A stretch of DNA of 64,000 nt from Microvirga arvi (lineage in GTDB: Bacteria; Pseudomonadota; Alphaproteobacteria; Rhizobiales; Beijerinckiaceae), in the NCBI RefSeq assembly GCF_016892765.1, contig NZ_JAFEMD010000020.1:50867-114866 (forward strand). Direction: 5' to 3'. Made by a program: the position numbers and the translations under genes. The notes beneath the pieces were generated by a model that saw only the letters and a list, made by a program, of their open reading frames with translations, searched no databases and was not told the DNA's origin. Position 1 is the stretch's first letter; each line of letters starts with the position of its first letter. Shown one piece after another: positions 1 to 8,297 of this stretch.

Positions 1-2
1 GG

Positions 3-269
3 GTGCAGATCGACGCGCTCATGGACGAGCAGCGCACAGGCCGCGCCAAGGATCACGACAAGACCGCCCGCAGGCTCGCGTCCTATGCCAAGACGCTGGC
101 AGCCGCCCGGGCGCTTCTGGAACAGGAAGGCTCAACGCTCGATGACACCGAGCCCCATGACAACAGACCCCGGCGCAGCCTGCACGAACTCCGCGAGGAG
201 CTTGCTCGCCACCTTGACCGGGTTATCGCGGAGGAGGAGTCTCGCGGACGCGACGGCCTCCTGGTGTGA
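3..269 (+). CDS. TerS-like small terminase subunit (GTA gp1-like), possibly 5'-truncated
   Basis: This 88-residue frame opens with GTG at the window edge, so the true start may lie upstream. The product is short, charged and predicted largely helical, with an Arg/Ala-rich segment (RRLASYAKTLAAARALLE) that looks like a coiled coil. It sits immediately before and overlaps the large terminase, which is where gene transfer agents encode their small DNA-recognition subunit. No DNA-binding motif is identifiable, so the assignment rests mainly on position and size. Confidence 0.5.
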   Translation: MQIDALMDEQRTGRAKDHDKTARRLASYAKTLAAARALLEQEGSTLDDTEPHDNRPRRSLHELREELARHLDRVIAEEESRGRDGLLV

Positions 270-1530
270 AAGCGATTTCGAGAACGTTCTCCGCTTCTGG
301 CCGATGCGCTGCCGGCCCGAGCAGCGCCTGCCGGGGCTCGCGCGCGTGCACGACCCCTGGACCATCTGGCTCATGCTCGGCGGTCGCGGCGCGGGCAAGA
401 CCCGCACCGGCGCCGAATGGGTGCGCGGCATCGCGCTCGGCGATCCCGATTTCGGGACAAGCGCCTCGCGTCGCATCGCGCTCGTCGGCGAGACCTTTTC
501 GGATGCCCGCAATGTGATGGTGGAGGGGCCGGCCGGGATTCTGGCCGTTCATGCCCGCCACGAGCGCCCGACCTGGTCGCCGTCCTTGCGCAAGCTCGAA
601 TGGCCGAACGGCGCGGTGGCGCAGGTGTTCTCGGCGGAGGACCCGGATTCGTTGCGCGGCCCGCAATTCGAGGCCGCCTGGGCGGACGAGCTCGCCAAGT
701 GGAAGCACGTGGAGGAGACTTGGGACATGCTGCAGTTCGGTTTGCGCCTCGGCGCCCATCCGCGCCAGATGGTGACGACGACGCCGCGGCCGATCCCGAT
801 CCTGAAACGCTTTCTCGCCGATCCGCTCGTGGCGGTGTCGCGGGTGCGCACCGCCGAGAATGCGGAGAACCTCGCGCCCGCCTTTCTCGACACGGTCGTG
901 CGCCGCTATGCCGGCACGCGGCTCGGGCGGCAGGAGCTCGACGGCGACATCATCGAGGACCGTCCCGATGCTCTGTGGACGCGCGACGTTCTCGAAGCGA
1001 ACCGCATCGAAGCCGCGCCGTCCTTGATGCGCATCGTCGTCGCGGTCGATCCGCCGGCGTCTTCGACGAAGCGGGCCGATGCCTGCGGGATCGTCGCGGC
1101 GGGCGTGGACGAGAGCGGCACGGCCTATGTGCTGGAGGATGCGACGGCCTCACACCTGAAGCCGCCCGAATGGGCGGCGAAAGCGGTGGCGCTCTACCGG
1201 CGCCTGCAGGCCGATGCGCTCGTCGTCGAGACGAACCAGGGCGGCGAGATGGTGGGAAACGTCATTCGCGAGGTCGATCCGTCCGTGCCCATGGTGAGCG
1301 TGCGCGCCACGCGCGGCAAGTACCTGCGCGCGGAGCCCGTGTCCGTGCTCTACGCGCAAGATCGCGTGCGCCATGTGGGCGCGCTGCCGGAGCTCGAGGA
1401 CGAGCTCTGCGACTTCGGCCCCGGCGGCCTGACATCGGGCCGCTCGCCGGACCGGATGGACGCGCTCGTCTGGGCGCTGACCGAATTGATGCTGCGGGAG
1501 CGGCGCGAGCCGCGCGTGCGGGTGTTGTAG
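157..1530 (+). CDS. Large terminase, GTA gp2-like DNA packaging ATPase/nuclease
   Basis: The protein drives DNA into the prohead and cuts it. A Walker A motif GGRGAGKT is encoded at 379-402, followed by the WVRG context typical of Terminase_6 proteins. The RNase H-like nuclease begins around VVAVDPPAS (about 1036-1062), and a late acidic residue lies in DRMDALVWAL. The start is uncertain: ATG at 157 overlaps the preceding gene by 113 bases, while TTG at 202 and ATG at 304 are alternatives, and no Shine-Dalgarno sequence clearly decides. The TGA of the upstream gene lies inside this frame, implying translational coupling. Length is normal for GTA terminases. Confidence 0.9.
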   Translation: MTTDPGAACTNSARSLLATLTGLSRRRSLADATASWCESDFENVLRFWPMRCRPEQRLPGLARVHDPWTIWLMLGGRGAGKTRTGAEWVRGIALGDPDFGTSASRRIALVGETFSDARNVMVEGPAGILAVHARHERPTWSPSLRKLEWPNGAVAQVFSAEDPDSLRGPQFEAAWADELAKWKHVEETWDMLQFGLRLGAHPRQMVTTTPRPIPILKRFLADPLVAVSRVRTAENAENLAPAFLDTVVRRYAGTRLGRQELDGDIIEDRPDALWTRDVLEANRIEAAPSLMRIVVAVDPPASSTKRADACGIVAAGVDESGTAYVLEDATASHLKPPEWAAKAVALYRRLQADALVVETNQGGEMVGNVIREVDPSVPMVSVRATRGKYLRAEPVSVLYAQDRVRHVGALPELEDELCDFGPGGLTSGRSPDRMDALVWALTELMLRERREPRVRVL

Positions 1531-1579
1531 AAAAGCAGGTGATCAACGCTCGCAGGAGCCGGATCATCCGACCCTCGAC

Positions 1580-1682
1580 CTCATCCTGAGGAGGATTGCA
1601 TGAGCAATCCGTCTCGAAGGAGCTTCCAGTGCTCACTGGATCCTCCTTCGAGACGCAGACTTCGTCTGCTCCTCAGGATGAG
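1580..1682. repeat. Family A palindromic repeat, copy A1
   Basis: The ends are complementary: CTCATCCTGAGGAG at the left and CTCCTCAGGATGAG at the right. An inner pair (CGTCTCGAAGGA against TCCTTCGAGACG) flanks a CCAGTG...CACTGG core. Three related copies lie at 5847, 22955 and 62737. The structure is that of a mobile-palindrome (REP/BIME-like) element rather than a gene. Confidence 0.85.
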
Positions 1683-1784
1683 GATTCATGCAGATGAGGC
1701 GTATTGAGAAGCCTCACGCGGCGAGACTCAAAAAGAACGCCCCAGCCGAAGGGTGGTGTTCACGCACATCTCCAGCCAGGGCGC

Positions 1785-1818
1785 CGTGACTCCCGTAGGG
1801 GCAAGAAACGGAGTCACG
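1785..1818. promoter_or_regulatory. 9-base inverted repeat, possible operator or RNA hairpin
   Basis: CGTGACTCC at 1785-1793 is exactly complementary to GGAGTCACG at 1810-1818 with 16 bases between. No T-run follows on the plus strand, so it is not an obvious intrinsic terminator. No adjacent gene explains it. Confidence 0.35.
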
Positions 1819-2355
1819 AGCATTTAAGCTAAGCTGCTGCCGGAGATCTGCAACACCACTGATGAGGTGAGTCTTTTGCGCCGTACTGGCGCGAAAGGGA
1901 CATCGTGCGGCAGCAATCGGCTTTGGAGAATGATGAGAGGTCGCTTCTGCAACTGCAGGGCCGGGGCGGATGGCAGTCCATCCGTGCCGCTCCGCCCCGC
2001 CATCTGCCTCATGCCGTCCTCATAAGAGAAGAACGGCAGAGCTCGAGAAACCGATGGTCGCGCCAGCCAGACTTAAGGAGAGAGGCCCGGCTGGCGCGTG
2101 AATGTCGCCGGATGCCCCGCAACATCTGAAGGTTACCCTGGGGTATGTGACCGGCCAATGACAGAAGCGCCGGAACTGCATGCTTTGTGGGCATCGCCTG
2201 CGGAAGTTGTCGGCATTCTGCTGATGCGGGCGGCGATGCTGCAGCGATCGGTGTCGGAGCAGGCAGCAGAAGGACGATACTACCTCCATTGCCCAGCTTT
2301 CCGCCGCCAGCTTGGCCGTTAGACTGGACGTGGGGAAATCCTGCAGGAAACGCTC

Positions 2356-2754
2356 ATGACGAAGAGACCTAATTCACTTGGCAGGGGCTGGGCCGTGGCC
2401 ATTCTCGGATCCGCCTGCCTGATCGTTGCATCCACGGCCGCGCAGGCCTGCAGCGTCGATCTCGGACGCGGCTGGGCGAGAGGCGGCGGCAATGGCACGC
2501 TGATCATGGCGAAAGGCGGCAAGAACTGCGGCGGGGCGCTCTGGGTCAATCCCGGCGCCCGCCTTCCGGTGAATTCGCTCAAAGTCGTGTCGCCGCCGCG
2601 CAACGGCACCATCGTGACGCGCGCAAACACCTTCCAGTACACGCCGAAGCCCGGCTTCCAAGGCCAGGACAGCTTCTCGCTCACCGGCGCGGGGCCCGAC
2701 CAGACCGGCGCCATGACTACACTCAACGGAAACTTCGCCGTCACGGTCCAGTGA
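2356..2754 (+). CDS. Secreted Ig-like domain protein, cargo in the GTA cluster
   Basis: The 132-residue product has an N-terminal signal peptide with hydrophobic core around residues 13-29 and a likely AQA cleavage site before Cys32. The mature part holds PPRNGTIV and YTPKPGFQGQDSFSL, the pattern of bacterial cadherin/Ig-like (Big_9-type) repeats. It is not a GTA structural gene and sits between terminase and portal. The substrate or partner is unknown. ATG at 2356 is chosen because the signal peptide begins there. Confidence 0.7.
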   Translation: MTKRPNSLGRGWAVAILGSACLIVASTAAQACSVDLGRGWARGGGNGTLIMAKGGKNCGGALWVNPGARLPVNSLKVVSPPRNGTIVTRANTFQYTPKPGFQGQDSFSLTGAGPDQTGAMTTLNGNFAVTVQ

Positions 2755-2875
2755 CGGTACGCTGATCCGGCTCCGTCATCCCTGGGCTCGTTCCGGGGAT
2801 GATCCATGCTGCGCGTAGCTCACACGCTCCCTGTTCCTTCACCATCTCATGCCCCAGCCGGGGCAGGAGCTTTTC

Positions 2876-4051
2876 ATGCTGAACCGATTGACCCGCTGGC
2901 TTCAGGCTCCGCCTGAGGCGAAGGCTTCGCGCGCTCAAGGCGCGATCGCGCTCTATGTCGCCGGTCGCGCCGTGTGGACGCCGCGCGACTACACGGCGCT
3001 TTCCCGAGAAGGCTTCCAGAAGAACGCCGTCGTGCATCGCGCCGTGCGCCTGGTGAGCGAGGCGGCGGCGTCGCTGCCGCTGGTGCTCACGAGCGACGGA
3101 CGCGAGATCGCATCGCATCCGCTGCTGTCGTTGCTGTTGCGGCCCAATGCACGGGAGGGCGGGCAGCGTTTTCTCGAGAGCCTCTACGGGCACCTGATGG
3201 TGTCGGGCAATGCCTATGTGGAGGCGGTGAGCCTGGATGGCGCGCCGCGCGAGCTTCACGCCCTGCGGCCCGACCGCATGCGCGTGGTGCCTGACTCGGA
3301 CGGCTGGCCCGCCGCTTACGAATATGCGGTCGGCACGCAGTCCGTGCGCTTTTCCATCCGCGACGACGAGGCGCTGCCGCCGATCCTGCATCTGACGCTG
3401 TTTCATCCGGCGGACGATCATTACGGATTGTCGCCGATGGAGGCCGCCGCTACCGCGCTCGACATCCACAACGCGGCGGGCGCCTGGAACAAGGCGCTCC
3501 TCGACAACGCGGCGCGGCCGTCCGGCGCCCTCGTCGTCGGCGGCACGACGCTCACCGATGCGCAGTTCGACCGGCTCAAGAGCGAACTGGAGACGAACTA
3601 TCAGGGCGCCGGCAATGCGGGCCGCCCGTTGCTGCTGGAGGGAGGCCTCGACTGGAAGCCGCTCTCGCTTTCGCCGAAGGACATGGACTTCGTGGAAGCG
3701 AAGGCCGCGGCCGCGCGAGAAATCGCGCTCGCCTTCGGCGTGCCGCCGCTGCTGCTGGGGCTGCCCGGCGACAGCACGCACGCCAATTACGCCGAAGCCA
3801 ACCGCGCCTTCTACCGCCAGACTGTGATCCCGCTGGTGAAGCGCACGGCCGAAGCGCTCGCCCACTGGCTCGCGCCGGCCTACCGCGATGCGCTCGTGCT
3901 CGAGCCCGACCTCGACGCCATCGAGGCGCTCGCCGACGAGCGTGAAAGCCTCTGGCGGCGCGTGTCGGCGGCGGCGTTTCTGTCCGATGACGAGAAGCGC
4001 GCCGCGGTGGGGTACGGGCGCGCTGCAGGCGGGAAGGAGAGGCGGAGATGA
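2876..4051 (+). CDS. HK97-family portal protein (GTA gp3-like)
   Basis: The portal forms the dodecameric ring at the capsid vertex through which DNA passes and to which the tail attaches. The 391-residue product matches the family in length and in features such as VVHRAVRLVSEAAASLPL near the N terminus and the DSTHANYAEANRAFYRQTV segment near the C terminus. ATG at 2876 is preferred over 2849 because GGAG at 2866-2869 sits at proper distance and the resulting N terminus (MLNRLTRWL) is typical. The next structural genes follow on the same strand. Confidence 0.93.
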   Translation: MLNRLTRWLQAPPEAKASRAQGAIALYVAGRAVWTPRDYTALSREGFQKNAVVHRAVRLVSEAAASLPLVLTSDGREIASHPLLSLLLRPNAREGGQRFLESLYGHLMVSGNAYVEAVSLDGAPRELHALRPDRMRVVPDSDGWPAAYEYAVGTQSVRFSIRDDEALPPILHLTLFHPADDHYGLSPMEAAATALDIHNAAGAWNKALLDNAARPSGALVVGGTTLTDAQFDRLKSELETNYQGAGNAGRPLLLEGGLDWKPLSLSPKDMDFVEAKAAAAREIALAFGVPPLLLGLPGDSTHANYAEANRAFYRQTVIPLVKRTAEALAHWLAPAYRDALVLEPDLDAIEALADERESLWRRVSAAAFLSDDEKRAAVGYGRAAGGKERRR

Positions 4052-4414
4052 TTGCGAGACGACGACATTCTCTCCACGTCATCACCGGCTTTGTGCTGGT
4101 GATCTCGATTGTCTGAACCGCGTATCTTTTCCAATCGGGATGGCCGGGACAAGCCCGGCCATGACGTGGCGGGTGTCATACCGGGCTGCGAAACGAAATT
4201 CGTGATCGGGTTCAGGATACGGCGCTGTTCCCCTCCCTCCTTGTGGGGGAGAGGGTTGGTCGCGCCATTCTTGTCACCCGATCCCGGATCTCCGCTGCGC
4301 TTCGTTCGGGATGACGACGTGAAAAGACGTGAAAAGGTGCGCACCCGAATCCTCACGAAAGCTGATGCTCTCTCCAACCCAACCCTCAAACGGAGTTTTT
4401 CGCGAGAACAAATC
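4052..4414. other. 363-base gap with repeat fragments
   Basis: A half copy of family D (the gatggccgggacaagcccgg arm) lies at about 4138-4170 and a family C-like CCTCCCTCCTTG...GGGGGAGAGG arm at about 4230-4254. An open frame runs through from 4109 into the next gene, but its first 102 codons translate repeat DNA and are not credible. Confidence 0.55.
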
Positions 4415-4615
4415 ATGAACACATTCGACCAGATCACCGAGGCCGTCATCCGGCGCGGGGATCTTGCCCATCTGGCCCTGTTCGTCTGGGCCAGCGGGGC
4501 CTCCGCTTTGCTTGCCATGACCCTGCGCGACCTGTTCGCGGCCAACCGCCGGTTCGACGCGTTCGTGCGCGAGCTGTCCCTGTTCAACCGCCGCCATTCG
4601 GGAGATCCCTCATGA
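4415..4615 (+). CDS. Small GTA-cluster membrane-segment protein between portal and protease
   Basis: The 66-residue product starts MNTFDQITEAVIRRGDLAHL and has one hydrophobic segment (ALFVWASGASALLAMTL). Similar short proteins sit at this position in Hyphomicrobiales GTA clusters, from general family knowledge, but their role is not known. ATG at 4415 is chosen because upstream codons in the same frame are repeat-derived. The stop overlaps the next start in an ATGA at 4612-4615. Confidence 0.7.
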   Translation: MNTFDQITEAVIRRGDLAHLALFVWASGASALLAMTLRDLFAANRRFDAFVRELSLFNRRHSGDPS

Positions 4616-4896
4616 CCCGCCTTGCATCCCGCGCGCCGCGCAAGCCGAAGGCCGCACGGGAGGCCCAGAACCGTGCCGCGCTCGTCTTCCGCGACTTCGT
4701 GCGCCAGCTCGAAAAACTCGACGCAAGAGCATCGGACCCAAAAGTGGGCACCACTTTTGGGATAAATCCGATGCTCCCTTCTTTGAAAAGCGCATCGTTG
4801 AGCGCGGAAAACCGGAACCACTTTTCGCTGGCGCGGCCCGCTGGGTCCGCACGATGCGCTAGGCCCTCGAAGACAGCCGGCGGGGCCGTGCGATGA
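4612..4896 (+). CDS. Small GTA-cluster protein carrying an in-frame palindromic repeat
   Basis: The first 38 or so codons (to EKLDA) encode a basic, helical, phage-like small protein. From 4726 to 4860 the frame runs through repeat B1, so residues from about 39 onward translate the repeat. It ends at TGA 4894-4896, overlapping the protease start in an ATGA. ATGA overlaps on both sides make it very likely a genuine translated gene. The last 11 residues may be read in a shifted frame, because frame +2 after the repeat gives a more protein-like ALEDSRRGRA. The native C terminus may therefore be lost. Function is unknown. Confidence 0.6.
   Translation: MTRLASRAPRKPKAAREAQNRAALVFRDFVRQLEKLDARASDPKVGTTFGINPMLPSLKSASLSAENRNHFSLARPAGSARCARPSKTAGGAVR
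4726..4860. repeat. Family B palindromic repeat B1, inside a reading frame
   Basis: It begins AGAGCATCGGACCCAAAAGT, contains a CCAAAAGTGG...CCACTTTTGG hairpin, then AAGCGCATCGTTG and AAAACCGGAACCACTTTTCG, and ends CGCACGATGCGCTAG. Copies occur at 31654 (same orientation) and 62373 (inverted). This copy keeps an open frame in the gene at 4612-4896. Confidence 0.85.
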
Positions 4897-5429
4897 CGGT
4901 CGGCGTGCCTGTCGTCCACGAGAGGAAGTTTCTGCCCGAACCCGTGAACGCCGTCGATGCCGAGGGCGTGTTCGAGGGCTATGCCAGCCTGTTCGGCGAG
5001 GCCGATCTCGGCAAGGACGTGGTGATGCCTGGCGCCTTTCGCGAATCCTTGCGGAATCGCGGCGCGGCCCATGTGCGCCTGCTCTGGCAGCACGATCCGG
5101 GCCAGCCGATCGGGCGCTGGCTCTCCATCTCGGAGGACCTGCGAGGCCTGCGCGTCCGCGGCAGGCTCAACCTCGCCGTCGAACGGGCGCGGGACATCCA
5201 CGCCCTCATGCGCGACGGCGCGGTCGACGGGCTCTCCATCGGCTTTCGCGTCGAGCGCGCCAGGGCCGAACGGCCGACCGGATTGCGGCGGTTGGAGAAG
5301 CTCGACCTGTGGGAGATCTCCGTCGTGACCTTCCCGATGCTGCCCGGCGCGCGGGTCGAAACCGTGAAGCGGGGGGCACCAGCACTGGCCGCCCACATTC
5401 GCCGAACCGCCGCGAGATTGTTGTCCTGA
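4893..5429 (+). CDS. HK97-family prohead protease (GTA gp4-like)
   Basis: This serine protease matures the capsid by cutting the N-terminal region of the major capsid protein. The 178-residue product shows the family signatures: FEGYASLFGEADLGKD near the N terminus, a candidate catalytic His in LLWQHDPGQPIG, a candidate catalytic Ser in VDGLSIGF, and LWEISVVTFPM after it. The start is fixed by the ATGA overlap with the preceding gene. Gene order (portal, protease, capsid) supports the call. Confidence 0.93.
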   Translation: MTVGVPVVHERKFLPEPVNAVDAEGVFEGYASLFGEADLGKDVVMPGAFRESLRNRGAAHVRLLWQHDPGQPIGRWLSISEDLRGLRVRGRLNLAVERARDIHALMRDGAVDGLSIGFRVERARAERPTGLRRLEKLDLWEISVVTFPMLPGARVETVKRGAPALAAHIRRTAARLLS

Positions 5430-5535
5430 ACCTTGTCCGTGGGAGCGCGTTAGCTGAAAGCCCGCACGCGCGGAGGCTGCGGGCCCTGTCCTCATGGGAG
5501 AGGCGTCTGTGCTCCGCTTGTCTTGGGAGGTTTTC

Positions 5536-5751
5536 ATGAAGAAGCTCGCTCTCGTCGCGCTCCTCGGCCTTGCGGCTGCGGCCTGCACCACCACGGAAGA
5601 ACGCGTCGGCGGCGCGGCCGTCGGGGCCGGCGTCGGTGCGGTGGCAGGACCCGTCGGCGCCGTGGCCGGTGGTGCGATCGGTGCTGCAACGGGTCCGACC
5701 GTCGCCAACAAGGTGCAGGCCAATACCCGGAGCACGACGCGTCGCCGCTAA
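5536..5751 (+). CDS. Small glycine-zipper lipoprotein
   Basis: The 71-residue product begins MKKLALVALLGLAAAAC, a signal with lipobox LAAAAC, so it should be anchored in a membrane after cleavage at Cys17. The mature part has repeated GAAVGAGVGAVAGPVGAVAGG segments, a glycine zipper pattern seen in small envelope proteins. A strong GGGAGG lies at 5525-5530. It sits between protease and capsid genes but is not a known GTA component, so it is probably cargo. Confidence 0.75.
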   Translation: MKKLALVALLGLAAAACTTTEERVGGAAVGAGVGAVAGPVGAVAGGAIGAATGPTVANKVQANTRSTTRRR

Positions 5752-5846
5752 AGCCTCAGCCCCGAAAGTGGACATCGCTTTCGGATTCGCACGACGCTCC
5801 TCTTGCTGAGAGCCTAGCTCTTGGATCGAGGCGTCTCCATTGAGCC

Positions 5847-5942
5847 CTCATCCTGAGGAGGACCGTCAAGTCCGTCTCGCAGGATCCGGGCGTCTCCAGT
5901 GTTCTCTGGATCCTCCTTCGAGACGCCGCTCATGCGTCTCTT
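5847..5942. repeat. Family A palindromic repeat A2, right end truncated
   Basis: The left arm CTCATCCTGAGGAGGACCGT and the inner CTGGATCCTCCTTCGAGACG arm are present. The outer right arm CTCAGGATGAG is missing and the sequence passes directly into the region before an intrinsic terminator. Confidence 0.8.
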
Positions 5943-5984
5943 AAGGTGGGGCCGGAGCTGACCATCCCTTCACAGGGAATAACG

Positions 5985-6009
5985 GGCCCGCCATCCGGCG
6001 GGCCTTTTT
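5985..6009 (+). terminator. Intrinsic terminator just upstream of the capsid gene
   Basis: GGCCCGCC at 5985-5992 pairs perfectly with GGCGGGCC at 5997-6004 around an ATCC loop, followed by TTTTT at 6005-6009. It lies 31 bases before the capsid ATG, so transcripts entering from the protease side should partly stop here. Confidence 0.8.
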
Positions 6010-6040
6010 CTTTGACGCTTTTTGAAACCGATTGATTCAT

Positions 6041-7279
6041 ATGATCCCAGTTGTTGAAACCAAAGCCGTCTCCGACGATGTCGCCTCGGCCTTCGAGGAC
6101 TTCGCCCGTGCCTTCGAGGCGTTCAAGGACGCCAACGACACGCGCCTGTCCGAGATCGAGACCAGGCTGACGAGCGACGTGGTGACGGACGAAAAACTCG
6201 CCCGCATCGACGGCGCTCTCGACGATGCCAAGCGCCGCATCGACCGCATGGCACTCGAACGCTCGCGTCCGCCGCTGGCCGGCGGCACCGATGCCCCGCG
6301 CGATCTGGCTCAAGGAGAGCACAAGGCCGCCTTCCATTCCTATGTCCGCACCGGCGAGGCCGCGGGCTTGAAGCGTCTGGAGGAGAAGGCGCTCTCCGCA
6401 GGCTCCGGTCCGGACGGCGGCTATCTCGTGCCCGACACCGTCGAGCGCGAGGTGCTGCGCCGCCTCTCCGGCGTGTCGCCCATCCGCGCCATCTCGTCGG
6501 TGCGGGTGATCTCCGGCGGCCAGTACAAGCGCGCCTTCTCCGCCACGGGCCCGGCGACCGGCTGGGTCGGCGAGACGGCCGCGCGCCCGCAGACCGCGAG
6601 CCCCGCGCTCTCCGAGATGAGCTTTCCGGCCATGGAGCTCTACGCCATGCCGGCCGCGACCCAGACCCTGCTCGACGACGCGGTGGTCGATATCGAGAGC
6701 TGGATCGCCGAGGAGGTGGAATCCGCCTTCGCCGAGCAGGAAAGCGCCGCCTTCGTGAACGGCGACGGCGTCAACAAGCCGAAGGGCTTTCTCGCAACTG
6801 AGACGGTCGAGGAGGAGATCTGGGAATGGGGCCGCCTCGGCACGGTCAACACGGGCGGCGCGACCTTCCCGGCGGATGACCCGTCCGACGTGCTGGTGGA
6901 TCTCATCTACACGCTCAAAAGCGGCTATCGCCAGAACGCCGCCTTCGTGATGAACCGCAAGACGCAGAGCGCCATCCGCCGCTTCAAGGACGACAACGGC
7001 GCGTATCTCTGGGCGCCGCCCGCGAGCCTCGGCCAGGCCGCAACCCTCATGGGCTTCCCGGTCGTGGAGGCGGAGGACATGCCGGACATCGCGCTCGATG
7101 CCTGCGCCATCGCGTTCGGCGACTTCAAGCGCGGTTACCTCATCGTCGACCGCGCCGGCATGCGCGTGCTGCGCGATCCGTATTCCGCAAAGCCTTACGT
7201 GCTGTTCTACACCACCAAGCGCGTCGGCGGCGGCGTGCAGGACTACGCGGCGATCAAGCTGCTGAAGTTCGCGGCTTAA
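6041..7279 (+). CDS. HK97-family major capsid protein (GTA gp5-like)
   Basis: This is the shell protein of the particle. Residues about 10-80 are charged and helical, the delta/scaffold region removed by the prohead protease. The HK97 fold follows, with markers SGPDGGYLVPDTVEREVLRR, FVNGDGVNKPKGFL and a C-terminal RVGGGVQDYAAIKLLKFAA. The 412-residue length is normal. ATG at 6041 is taken over an in-frame TTG at 6032. No good Shine-Dalgarno precedes either. The terminator upstream suggests a separate promoter or read-through control. Confidence 0.94.
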   Translation: MIPVVETKAVSDDVASAFEDFARAFEAFKDANDTRLSEIETRLTSDVVTDEKLARIDGALDDAKRRIDRMALERSRPPLAGGTDAPRDLAQGEHKAAFHSYVRTGEAAGLKRLEEKALSAGSGPDGGYLVPDTVEREVLRRLSGVSPIRAISSVRVISGGQYKRAFSATGPATGWVGETAARPQTASPALSEMSFPAMELYAMPAATQTLLDDAVVDIESWIAEEVESAFAEQESAAFVNGDGVNKPKGFLATETVEEEIWEWGRLGTVNTGGATFPADDPSDVLVDLIYTLKSGYRQNAAFVMNRKTQSAIRRFKDDNGAYLWAPPASLGQAATLMGFPVVEAEDMPDIALDACAIAFGDFKRGYLIVDRAGMRVLRDPYSAKPYVLFYTTKRVGGGVQDYAAIKLLKFAA

Positions 7280-7286
7280 CCCGTCT

Positions 7287-7370
7287 CGTCATCCCAGGAC
7301 TTGTTCCGGGGATCCACGTCTTTGCAGCGGTTGAAAACGTGGATGGCCGGGACGAGCCCGGCCATGACGG
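7287..7370. repeat. Family D palindromic repeat D1
   Basis: It runs from CGTCATCCCAGGACTTGTTC to GAGCCCGGCCATGACGG, with complementary outer arms and an ACGTC...GACGT-type inner region. Related copies lie at 11637 and 14721, with partial ones near 2770 and 4138. All lie in intergenic parts of the GTA cluster. Confidence 0.8.
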
Positions 7371-7429
7371 GGTGGGTTTCATCCCTGTAGCATAGAACGG
7401 AAAGGGTTCACTCACACGTCAGAGACGGG

Positions 7430-8218
7430 TCAATTCCGCGTCCATGCGCCATTGAGGCTCTCGATGCTGCCCATGATCCAGCGCAGATGCTCCGCCACCG
7501 GCGTCACGGCGGTGAGGCCGCCGCAGGCGCTGGGGGTGCGGGTGCGAAGCGCGCCGCTCGACCAGCTCGTGATGCCGTAGAGCTGATAGCCGCTCTGGGT
7601 CACAGCCAGAATCGGTCCGCCAGAATCGCCGCGGCAGGCGCCCGCGCCCGTGGTCTCGGCGAGCCGGTTCCGGTCGGCCACGATCAGGACCCGGTTGGCC
7701 ACCTCGATGGGGCCGAGGGAGACGAGGTTGGTCTGGCGAAGGGTGCGGGCCGTGCCCCTGGCGCGTTCCGACAGCACGCCGTAGCCCGCGATGGTCACGC
7801 CGTCGCCGACATCGATCCGCCCGGCCTGGGCTGGATTCAGGGGCAGGAAGTCCGGGCCGAGGGGGCGGTCGAGTTTCACCACGGCGAGATCGATGCCCGG
7901 CTGCGTGCGCGGCGTGGTGCCGGCCACGAAGGTCGGGTGGATGGCGAGCGCGGCGACGTTGAAGCGCTGCGGCCGGAAAGACCGGTTCAGGCCGGTGACC
8001 CGGTAGGAGGCGCGGTCGATCACGCAATGCGCGGCCGTCAGCACCAGATCCCGCCCGACCACCACGCCGGAGCAGAGCTCGCCCAGCGAGTTCTCGATGG
8101 CGACCACCGAGCGGCGCAGCCCGTTCGGGTCCCTGGAGGCGGAGCCCTGCAGGATGGCCCAGGCCGGGCTTGCAGCAAGGGTGAAGGCGGCGAGGGCGAG
8201 AATCGGCAATGCGCGCAT
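7430..8218 (-). CDS. Secreted trypsin-like serine protease (S1 family), copy 1
   Basis: The 262-residue product starts MRALPILALAAFTLAASPAWA, a clear signal peptide, so it acts outside the cytoplasm. The chymotrypsin-fold triad is intact: His in VLTAAHC, Asp in GIDLAVVKL and Ser in CRGDSGGP. The ATG at 8218 is chosen because the signal peptide begins there; an upstream extension to 8329 is not credible. It lies downstream of a second S1 protease on the same strand, and both are inverted relative to the surrounding GTA genes. Substrate is unknown. Confidence 0.9.
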   Translation of the reverse strand: MRALPILALAAFTLAASPAWAILQGSASRDPNGLRRSVVAIENSLGELCSGVVVGRDLVLTAAHCVIDRASYRVTGLNRSFRPQRFNVAALAIHPTFVAGTTPRTQPGIDLAVVKLDRPLGPDFLPLNPAQAGRIDVGDGVTIAGYGVLSERARGTARTLRQTNLVSLGPIEVANRVLIVADRNRLAETTGAGACRGDSGGPILAVTQSGYQLYGITSWSSGALRTRTPSACGGLTAVTPVAEHLRWIMGSIESLNGAWTRN

Positions 8219-8297
8219 GGAATGATGATGCCGTGAAGGAGGGATTTTGTAAGGCAAGACCTCGGCTGTAAGGATAGTTCCGTTACATTGTGAATTT

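Larger units (their letters stand above)
1531..2355. other. 825-base gap with one palindromic repeat and no convincing gene
   Basis: A family A palindromic repeat occupies 1580-1682. A separate 9-base inverted repeat lies at 1785-1793 and 1810-1818. The rest has only short open frames with arginine-rich, low-plausibility translations and no recognisable ribosome binding sites. In compact GTA clusters the terminase and portal genes are normally adjacent, so this gap and the Ig-like gene after it look like acquired material. Confidence 0.6.

Noticed and set aside
417..1589. A 390-residue open frame overlapping the large terminase
   Set aside because: It is arginine-rich shadow translation of the terminase in another frame with no motif, and the terminase frame has clear Walker and nuclease motifs.
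2020..2322. Small open frames in the 1.7-2.35 kb gap
   Set aside because: They lack Shine-Dalgarno sequences and coding-like composition, and overlap each other on both strands.
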